Assembly: GCA_003153055.1 (NCBI GenBank)
Contig: PMBV01000160.1
Location: forward strand, 1-31,052
Source: Myxococcales bacterium
GTDB lineage: Bacteria; Myxococcota; Myxococcia; Myxococcales; Myxococcaceae
DNA: 31,052 nt
Reading direction: 5' to 3'
Below are positions 7,547 to 15,200 of this stretch, piece by piece. The position numbers and the translations under genes were made by a program. The notes under the pieces were generated by a model. That model saw only the letters and a list, made by a program, of their open reading frames with translations. It was not told the DNA's origin and did not search any database. Numbering within the stretch: position 1 is the stretch's first letter; each line of letters begins with the position of its first letter.

Positions 7547-8608
7547 TCAGTCGTTCTCGAAGAACTTGTCGGTGTAGAGGAAGTTCATCGCCAGGGCGGT
7601 CAACAGGGCCGTCAACCGCGTCATGTACTCACGCGCCTTGTCTCGGTGCACCGTCAGCTTGAGGGCCGTGATCCGCTCGAGCAGGTGATCGAGCACCGAC
7701 TTGACCGCCCCGCGAGAGACGCCCGAGTACTGGGTCACGGCGACGATGAGCGACTGACGCTCGGCGCGGATCAGCGTGTCGGCGCCAGTGGAGCCGACGC
7801 CCTCCGCCTCGAACAGCCCGGAGAGGTCTTGATCGAGGTGCTCGCCGATGGAGGTGTCGATCTTCTCCTCCAGCATGCGCTGCCGGTAGTGGTCGAGCAC
7901 CGTCTCCTCCATCTGCTCGACCTCGATGTCGCGCTCGTCGAGGGTCACCGGGGCGCTGGCTCGGCCCAGGCGCTGGGCGCACTGTTCCACATAGAGGAGC
8001 TTCTTCAGCGCGCTCCACCCACGGTACCGCTCCTGCCACCGCGAATTGGGCGTGAGCCAGACGGCGAAGGTCTCGGCGAAGTCCTCGTCGGGGTGCTTCT
8101 GTGCGTACCAACCCGAGATGTGCACCACGTACCGACGGCTGAAGGGGTGGGGCTTGTACGAATCGACGTAGGGCTTGGAGTAGTCGCCGAACTGCTTTCG
8201 CCACTCCTCCGTCTCGTACAGCTTGTAGGCGTAGTTGAACGCGTGCCCCGCCTCGTGGCGGAGGTACATCATGATGTCTCGCTCGTTCTCGGCACCGGCG
8301 CCCAGTGCGTCTTCGATCTGCAGGAGGTTGGGGTCAGCCAGGTAGAAGGGAATGCCGATGACTGGCACCCCCGAAGGGCAACCCCATTGGTCCGAAAGGT
8401 AACACTGGGGCCGCAGCGAGAGGCCCTTGGCCTCCAGCTCCTCGTAGAGCTGTCCGATGAAGCGCTCCAGCAAGGTGCCGGACAAATGCAGCTTGAGGTC
8501 TTTGATCCGCGCCTGAAGGAGCGACGCGCTGGCCGGTGGCAGCCCGTCCCCGAAGTGGGGCTCAGGTGCTTTTTCGCGAAAGACCGGGCTGGCGAGTGCG
8601 GTGCTCAT
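7547..8608 (-). CDS. Putative zinc-binding metallopeptidase (HEAGH type)
   Basis: 353 residues if started at the ATG at 8608; in-frame ATGs at 8629 and 8641 are alternatives and none has a clear Shine-Dalgarno. The zinc-site motif is RHEAGHAFNYAY (H118, E119, H122), an HExxH variant. A conserved downstream segment HPDEDFAETFAVWL (about 172-185) probably supplies the third, acidic ligand. This layout matches the 'putative zinc-binding metallopeptidase' family (Peptidase_Mx-like). There is no signal peptide, so it is probably cytoplasmic. The C-terminal 150 residues are helical, with no known domain. The gene precedes the ATP-grasp ligase by 29 bases. A ligase with a peptidase suggests making and trimming of a peptide or amino-acid conjugate, but this is inference only. 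Confidence 0.85.
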   Translation of the reverse strand: MSTALASPVFREKAPEPHFGDGLPPASASLLQARIKDLKLHLSGTLLERFIGQLYEELEAKGLSLRPQCYLSDQWGCPSGVPVIGIPFYLADPNLLQIEDALGAGAENERDIMMYLRHEAGHAFNYAYKLYETEEWRKQFGDYSKPYVDSYKPHPFSRRYVVHISGWYAQKHPDEDFAETFAVWLTPNSRWQERYRGWSALKKLLYVEQCAQRLGRASAPVTLDERDIEVEQMEETVLDHYRQRMLEEKIDTSIGEHLDQDLSGLFEAEGVGSTGADTLIRAERQSLIVAVTQYSGVSRGAVKSVLDHLLERITALKLTVHRDKAREYMTRLTALLTALAMNFLYTDKFFEND

Positions 8609-8738
8609 GGCTGGCGTTGGCGGAAACATTAACCGACACAACCAACACTGCGAGCACGCAGTCCGTTCCTGGCTCTAAGTTGCTGAAAACATTACCGCTA
8701 CGAGATTTCGGGCGGGTTTTTCTTCACCCTCCATCAAT
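8609..8738 (-). promoter_or_regulatory. AT-richer intergenic region upstream of the metallopeptidase gene
   Basis: This 130-base gap is clearly richer in A/T than its surroundings and lies between the end of the PEGA kinase gene and the metallopeptidase start, both on the minus strand. Two similar 12-13-base stretches occur in it, each with AAACATTA followed by ACCG or CCGC (near 8624-8635 and 8687-8698). On the coding strand they read as TAATGTTT, which could be -10-like elements or a repeated operator. I cannot assign a start site. Confidence 0.3.
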
Positions 8739-10223
8739 TTACTCAAAGGCTCCAATTCCCTCGTTTTTCCTCTTGGGGGGACGTGGGGTTGATGTAGGTC
8801 TAGGTCCGGAGGGCTCGAGAGCGAAGCTGAGGTCTTGATCGACCTCGGCTTTGAAAGAGCGCTGGAGGTCGCGGTACCCGGCGAGCCTGAACGACAGGCT
8901 GCGAACGACACCCTTTTCGAGCTCGAGGCTGAGCGGAGTTCTTCCCAAGAGACTCTCGCCCTCGAGCACCTCGGCGCCATCGGGCGTGGTTCGAACGGTG
9001 ACCTTGATCGCTCGCTGAACAGATGAAGAGGTGGGAGGCGCCACCGCGGGGCCCGTTTCGGTGGGGCTGGAAGGAGCGCTTCGCGCCAACAGGAAGGCCA
9101 GGCCACCACCCGCGAAGAGCAGAGCGAGGAGCCACACGGCAGCTCGGGGGCCTTTGGAGGCCGGTGGAGGCGATGGCTCCATGCGAGACCCAGAGCGAGG
9201 AATGGCCCGGCTCGCGCTCACGCCTTTGATCTTGGAGCGTGACGCGCCCTGTCTCCGTGAAGCGCTCGAGGCCCCACCAGCAGCCCCGGCGTCCGGGCCC
9301 TCAGGCTTGGCGGGCACCGCGTCGAGCACCGCGTCGGGTACGCCAGCCAAGGCGGCCTGGAGGGCGGTGATGAACTCCTCGGTCGACTGGAAGCGGTCTT
9401 CTTTCTCTGGCTTGAGACCCTTCACGATGAAGCGGTCGATGGCTTCGGGCACCGGCGCGCCTTGGCGCAAGGAGTCGATGGGGTCGACGTTGCCCGCCAT
9501 GCCCAGCGTGAGGGCCTTCTTGACGTTGTTGGCCCCATAGGGCGACCGGCCGGTGAGGCAATAGAAGAGGACACCGGTGAGCGAGAACAGGTCAGACCGT
9601 CGATCGACCACGTCACCGCCCGCTTGCTCGGGGGGCATGTACTGGGGGGTCCCCAGCACCTGGCCAGTGGAGGTCAGGTGCTGCTCTTCCTCTTCTTGCT
9701 CGATGGCCTTCACCAGGCCGAAATCGAGCACCTTGACGTACTCGTTGCCGTCGACCTCCGAGAGCATGATGTTGTGGGGCTTCAAGTCGCGGTGGATGAC
9801 GTTCTGGTGGTGGGCGTGACCGACGCCGAGGGCGACCTGCTCTATGACCGCGGCCGCCTCGCGCAAGGTGAAGGGCCCGTCGCGGCGCACCCGCTCCCTG
9901 AGCGACTCGCCCTCGAGCAGCTCCATCACGAAGTAGCAGAGGCCCTCGGGGGTACGGCCGAAGTCGTAGATGGTGATGATGTTGGGGTGCTTGAGGCGGC
10001 TGGCGATCTCGGCCTCGCGCTTGAAGCGCTCGAAGAAGGTCGGCGCCATGGCCAGCTGAGGGTGGAGGGTCTTGAGCGCGATGGGGCGCTGGATCGAGGT
10101 CTGCACCCCCCGGAACACCATGCCGAACCCGCCGTAGCCCAGCACCGAGTCGACGCGATAGCGCCCATCGAGCACCTTGCCGATGAGCTCGTCGGCGTTG
10201 ACTGTCTCGATCGGGTCGGCCAT
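8739..10223 (-). CDS. Membrane Ser/Thr protein kinase with C-terminal PEGA domain
   Basis: 494 residues from the ATG at 10223; the frame is open to 10880 but the upstream part is a shadow of the ABC-F gene on the other strand. Kinase domain about 22-292: glycine loop GYGGFGMV (29-36), ATP lysine in IALKTL (K51), HRDLKPHN (144-151), DFG at 167-169, and PPE (197-199) in place of APE, a common bacterial variant. A low-complexity Ala/Ser/Pro linker is followed by one transmembrane helix (361-380). Residues about 405-470 are a clear PEGA domain (VTVRTTPDGAEVLEGESLLGR, split here as VTVRTTPDGA then EVLEGESLLGR, ending in FRLAGYRD). The tail is basic and Pro-rich. All catalytic residues are present. 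It is transcribed divergently from the ABC-F ATPase gene across a 64-base gap with a palindrome. The signal and targets are unknown. Confidence 0.93.
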   Translation of the reverse strand: MADPIETVNADELIGKVLDGRYRVDSVLGYGGFGMVFRGVQTSIQRPIALKTLHPQLAMAPTFFERFKREAEIASRLKHPNIITIYDFGRTPEGLCYFVMELLEGESLRERVRRDGPFTLREAAAVIEQVALGVGHAHHQNVIHRDLKPHNIMLSEVDGNEYVKVLDFGLVKAIEQEEEEQHLTSTGQVLGTPQYMPPEQAGGDVVDRRSDLFSLTGVLFYCLTGRSPYGANNVKKALTLGMAGNVDPIDSLRQGAPVPEAIDRFIVKGLKPEKEDRFQSTEEFITALQAALAGVPDAVLDAVPAKPEGPDAGAAGGASSASRRQGASRSKIKGVSASRAIPRSGSRMEPSPPPASKGPRAAVWLLALLFAGGGLAFLLARSAPSSPTETGPAVAPPTSSSVQRAIKVTVRTTPDGAEVLEGESLLGRTPLSLELEKGVVRSLSFRLAGYRDLQRSFKAEVDQDLSFALEPSGPRPTSTPRPPKRKNEGIGAFE

Positions 10224-10243
10224 CGAGAGGCAGTCTAGCCAAA

Positions 10244-10255
10244 CCTGGCGCCAGG
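10244..10255. promoter_or_regulatory. 12-bp perfect palindrome in a divergent promoter region
   Basis: CCTGGCGCCAGG is an exact palindrome centred in the 64-base gap between the divergent starts of the PEGA kinase (10223) and the ABC-F ATPase (10288). Its position makes it a candidate operator able to affect both genes. Short GC palindromes do arise by chance in such DNA, so confidence is modest. Confidence 0.35.
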
Positions 10256-10287
10256 CGTCGCCCGTTCTGCTATCGACCCCAACCGTC

Positions 10288-12234
10288 GTGAGCCTGGTCA
10301 TCGCACAAGGGTTGCAGTTGTCGTTCGGGTCGAAGGTGCTCTTCGAGCGTTCGTCGTTCACCATTGGGCCCACTGATCGCATCGGCCTGGTGGGCGCCAA
10401 CGGCACGGGCAAGTCGACGCTCCTACGCATCTTGATAGGCCAGGTGACGCCCGATGAAGGTCGGCTCACCTTCCGCCGGGAGGCGCGGGTGGGGTATCTG
10501 CCCCAAGATCTCCTCTCGCTCCCGCCTGGGCGGCTGGTCGACGCGGTGCTCAGCGCCGTGCCTGGCCGCGACTCCCTCGACACGCGGTTGGTCGACACCG
10601 AGGCGCTCTTGGCCGTGTCGACCGAGGTCGACGAGCAGCTCGAGCTCTCGGCGCTCCTGGCCGAGCTCCACGAGGAGCGGGAGCACTTCGACGAGCGCTT
10701 CGGGCGGCATCGGGCCGAGAGCATTCTCTTGGGCCTGGGCTTTCGCGACCGCGATCTCGACAAAGAGACCACCGCGTTCAGCGGCGGCTGGCGAATGAGG
10801 GCGGCCCTGGCCGGGCTGCTCTTGCAGGACCCCGACCTGCTGCTCCTCGACGAGCCCACCAACCACCTCGACCTCCCCACGCTGGCCTGGTTCGATCAGT
10901 TCCTCAAGCGGTCGAACAAGGCGATGGTGCTGATCAGCCACGACCGGGAGTTCCTCAACCGGCAGATCTCCAAGGTGATGTCCCTCGAGATGGAGGGGCT
11001 GCGGACCTGGGCCGGCGACTACGAGGACTACCGGCGCCAGCGGGCCCTGGAGTACGAGCGGCAGCTCGCCCAGTCAGAGAAGGTTCAGGCCAAGCGCGCC
11101 CAGCTCGAGCTGTTCATCAACCGGTTCAGGGCCAAGGCCAGCAAGGCAGCCCAGGCCCAGTCGAAGATGAAGCAGCTCGAGAAGCTCGAGGCGGTCGACG
11201 TGAACCGCGAACGAGACACGGTTTCGTTCCGTTTTCCCACTGTGGCGGCGTCGGGCCGGGAGGTGGCCCGGTTCTCGGGGGTGAGGAAGGCCTGGGGCGA
11301 CACGGTGGTGTACGACGGCCTCGATGCTCAGGTGCTCCGAGGGCAGCGCATCGCGGTGGTCGGTCTCAACGGAGCGGGGAAGACGACGCTCCTCAAGTTG
11401 CTGGCTGGTGAGCTCGAGGCTGAAAAGGGCACCGTCGAGCTGGGTCACAACGTGCAGCTGGGCTACTACGCCCAGCACCACGCCGAGACGCTCGACCGGA
11501 GCCGCACCATCCTCGAGGAGCTGAGCCGGCTGGTGCCCGACAAGCCTCAGGCCTACGTGCGCAGCGTGCTGGGGGCGTTTCTGTTCTCGGGAGACGACGT
11601 CGAGAAGCCCATTGGCGTTCTGTCTGGAGGAGAGCGCGCCCGCGTGGCGCTGGCCCGGCTCCTCCTCAAGCCCGCCAATCTCCTGGTGATGGACGAGCCG
11701 ACCAACCACCTCGACCTCGACTCTTCCGAGGCGCTCATCGAGGCCCTCGAGCAGTACGAGGGCACGTTGATCTTCGTCTCTCACAACCGGAGCTTCCTCG
11801 ACGCCCTGGCGAACCAGATTTGGGACGTGAAGGACCATCGAGTGGTCCCGTTTCCCGGCAACCTGGTCGACTACCTCCATCACTTGGAGCTCGAGGCCAA
11901 GCCCGAGCAGGAGACCACGAGTCAAGGGGGCTCCACCGGGGCCAACGATCGGCAGCGGAGGCGCGCCGAGGCCGAAGCTCGTCAGGCCAGGAGTCAACGC
12001 ACCGGGCCGCTCAAGAAGGAGATCGCCAAGGCCGAGGCGCGCATCGCCGAGCTGGAGGCGGCGCAGAAGGCCCGGGAGGCCCAGCTCGTCGACCCGGCCT
12101 TCGCGGCCAACTACGTCGCCTCGCGGCCGGTGCTCGACGCCCACCGCGAGGCGGCGGCCGAGTTGGAGCAGCTGTACGCTCGGTGGGAGGCGGCCAGCAC
12201 CGAGCTGGCGGCACTTCAGGAGGGGCAGGGCTAA
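10288..12234 (+). CDS. ABC-F family ATP-binding protein (YheS/Uup-like)
   Basis: 648 residues from a GTG start at 10288 (MSLVIAQGLQLSFGSKVLFE), which aligns with the usual ABC-F N-terminus; upstream in-frame sequence belongs to the promoter region and the opposite-strand kinase. It has two ABC ATPase domains and no membrane helix. Domain 1: Walker A GANGTGKST (36-44), signature FSGGWRMR (164-171), Walker B LLLLDEPTNHLD (184-195), switch SHDR. The charged linker (about 245-305) corresponds to the P-site tRNA interaction motif. Domain 2: Walker A GLNGAGKTT (359-367), signature LSGGERAR (445-452), Walker B LLVMDEPTNHLD (465-476), switch SHNR. The C-terminal 90 residues form a coiled coil as in YheS or Uup. 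Family members bind the ribosomal E site and ease translation stalls; some give antibiotic resistance. A housekeeping translation role is more likely here. Confidence 0.95.
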   Translation: MSLVIAQGLQLSFGSKVLFERSSFTIGPTDRIGLVGANGTGKSTLLRILIGQVTPDEGRLTFRREARVGYLPQDLLSLPPGRLVDAVLSAVPGRDSLDTRLVDTEALLAVSTEVDEQLELSALLAELHEEREHFDERFGRHRAESILLGLGFRDRDLDKETTAFSGGWRMRAALAGLLLQDPDLLLLDEPTNHLDLPTLAWFDQFLKRSNKAMVLISHDREFLNRQISKVMSLEMEGLRTWAGDYEDYRRQRALEYERQLAQSEKVQAKRAQLELFINRFRAKASKAAQAQSKMKQLEKLEAVDVNRERDTVSFRFPTVAASGREVARFSGVRKAWGDTVVYDGLDAQVLRGQRIAVVGLNGAGKTTLLKLLAGELEAEKGTVELGHNVQLGYYAQHHAETLDRSRTILEELSRLVPDKPQAYVRSVLGAFLFSGDDVEKPIGVLSGGERARVALARLLLKPANLLVMDEPTNHLDLDSSEALIEALEQYEGTLIFVSHNRSFLDALANQIWDVKDHRVVPFPGNLVDYLHHLELEAKPEQETTSQGGSTGANDRQRRRAEAEARQARSQRTGPLKKEIAKAEARIAELEAAQKAREAQLVDPAFAANYVASRPVLDAHREAAAELEQLYARWEAASTELAALQEGQG

Positions 12235-12292
12235 CCCTCCCGCGGCTGTCTCGAGCAAGATGGCGGGGCGAGAACGGCTACGAGGTGCGCGG

Positions 12293-15200
12293 ATGATGAC
12301 CATCCCCGGCTACACACTGACCGGCGAGGTCTGTGAGGCTGGAGAGTTGTTGTACTTTCCGGCCACTCGGACGCTCGATGGGCGTGCCGTCTTGCTCAAG
12401 GTGCCCGCCCAGCAGCGCCCGACGCCCCTCCTCGTCAGCCAGCTGGAACACGAGTACGAGCTGGCTCGCGACCTGGATCCGAGCCGAATCGCCCACCCGC
12501 TGGCTCTGGAGCGCCAGGCCGGAGGCGTGGTGGTCATGGTCCTCGAGCCGGGGCCTCAGCGGACCCTGGCGTCCATGCTCGGTTCGCCGATGGACATTCG
12601 GTCCTTCCTGTCGATCGCCATTGGCATCAGCGCTGCCTTGGCCGAGCTGCACCGCCACGAACTGGTCCACAAGGATCTCAAGCCGGAGCACATCCTTCTG
12701 GATGCCGACGGGCGCGTCTGGCTCACTGGCCTGGGCATCGCTTCCCGCCTGCCGCGAGAACGCCAAACGCCCGAGACGCCGGAGGTCCTTGCCGGCACCC
12801 TGGCGTACATGGCCCCCGAACAGACCGGCCGGATGAATCGTTCGATCGATTCCCGCAGCGATCTGTACGCCCTCGGCGTGACCTTCTACCAGATGCTCAC
12901 CGGCGTGCTGCCGTTCACCGCTTCAGATGCGATGGAATGGGTGCACTGCCACATCGCCCGGCAGCCGGACCGGCCGAGCCATCGAGTCCCGGGCCTCCCC
13001 GAGCCGCTCTCGGACCTGGTCATGAGGCTCCTTTCGAAGACCGCCGATGAGCGGTACCAGACCGCCAAGGGGCTCGAGGCAGATCTGCGCCAATGCCTGG
13101 CGCAATGGGAGTCGAGTGGCCGCATCGATCCCTTCCCGCCGGGTGCGCACGACGTATCGGACAGGCTCCTGATCCCGGAGCGGCTGTACGGCAGGACGTC
13201 CGAGATCGACGCTCTGTCTGCCGCGTTCGATCGGGTCCTGGCGAGCGGATCGCCGGAGCTCGTCCTGGTGTCGGGCTATTCAGGCATCGGCAAGACCTCG
13301 GTGGTCCACGAGCTTCACAAGGCGCTGGTCCCTCCGCGGGGCCTGTTCGCGGCCGGCAAGTTCGACCAATACAAGCGCGACGTCCCCTATGCCACCCTCG
13401 TCCAGGCACTACGGATCCTCATTCGCCAGTTTCTCGGCAAGGCCGAGGCCGAGGTGGCAGCGTGGCGAGTGGCCCTGCAGGAGGCGGTGACCCCGCACGG
13501 ACAGCTGATCGTCCGGCTCATCCCCGAAGTCGAGCTCATCATCGGCAAGCAACCGCCGGTGCCGGACCTTCCCCCGCGGGAGGCGCGCAACCGGTTCCAG
13601 ATGACGTTGCTGCGGTTCCTGAGCGTGTTCGCCGGGCCGGAGCATCCGCTCGCCCTCTTCCTCGACGATCTCCAGTGGATGGATGCTGCCACCCTCGAGC
13701 TCATTGAACAGCTCGTGACAGGACCGGAGGTGCGCCAGCTCCTCTTGATTGGTGCGTACCGGGACAACGAGGTCGGCCCAACCCACCCCCTCACGCACGC
13801 TCTCCAGGCGATTCGCACCCGTGGGGCCCGCGTGCTGGAGATCGAGCTCGCACCTCTGGCCATCGGCGACGTGGGCAGTCTCGTGGCCGATTCGCTTCAC
13901 TGCGACCCGGACCGGGCGCTTCCCTTGGCGCAGTTGGTGCACGAAAAGACGGGTGGCAATCCCTTCTTTGCCATTCAGTTCCTGACTGCGCTGGCCGACG
14001 AAGCGCTGCTTGTGTTCGATGCCGGCGCGGGCCGCTGGACCTGGGACCTGGCCGGCATTCGGGCCAAAGGCTACTCAGACAACGTCGGAGATCTGATGGT
14101 CAAGGCCCTCGGCCGTCTGCCTGCCAAGACGCTGGAGGCGCTGGAGCAGCTTGCCTGCCTCGGGAACGTCGCGGAGATCGCCACGCTGAAGGCGGTCCAC
14201 GGACAATCGGAGGAAGCGCTCCACGCGGCCCTCTGGGAAGCCGTTCGGTCGGGCTTGGCCATTCGCCACGAGAAGACCTATGCCTTCCTGCATGACCGTG
14301 TGCAGGAGGCTGCGTATGCGCTGCTTCCCGAAGACCGTCGCCTGGCGCTGCACCTGAAGTTCGGCCGCCTGCTCCTCGCCAAGTATCCGCGGGAGGAGCT
14401 GGCGGAGCGGATGTTCGAAGTGGTCGACCAGTTCAACCGCTGCTTAGCGCTCGTCACCGATGTCGAGGAACGGGCGACGGTTCGCCGGCTCAACGCGGCG
14501 GCCGGAAGGAAGGCGCGAGGCGCTGTCGCCTACGCTTCGGCGCGACGCTACCTCGACCAGGCCGCCGCGCTCCTCCCCGCGGACTGCTGGAGCGACCTCT
14601 ACGCGGAGACCATGGGGCTCTTCACGGAGCTGGCCGAATGCGAATACCTCCTTGGCGACTTCCAGCACTCCGACGACCTGTTGACCACGGCACTCGAGAA
14701 GGCCCGGTCTCTGCTCGATCGCGTGTTGATCTGTCGCCTGCGGCAGCGCCTCTACCAGTCCTCTGGACGCTGGCCGGAGGCCGTGCGGGCGGCGCTGGAG
14801 GGGCTGGAGCTCCTTGGCGTGACGTTCCCGGACACTGACCAGGAGATTCGCTCAGCCACCGAGGCCGAGAAGCGGCAGATACAGGTGAACCTGCGAGGCC
14901 GTCGCATCGCCGACCTGGCCGACGTGCCGTTCACCGATGATCCCGAAACGCAGGCGCTGATCGGTCTGCTCGCCGAATCCATCACTCAGTTCTTCATCAC
15001 CCGGCCGGTGCTCTGGCATCTCGTCGTGCTCAAATGCGTGAACCTGTGCCTTGAAAGGGGTCACGTCGAGGAGTCGCCGTACATCTACAGCAGCTATTGC
15101 AAGATGCTGGTGGCGCTGTACGAGGACATTCCGACGGCCTTCGAGTTCTCGCAGATGTCGCTCGCGCTGAATGAGCGCCGCACGGGCGGGTTCATGAAGG

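Noticed and set aside
10224..10880. An N-terminal extension of the PEGA kinase up to 10880
   Set aside because: It is the antisense of the ABC-F gene, Ser/Arg-rich without a domain, and the kinase has a normal start at 10223.
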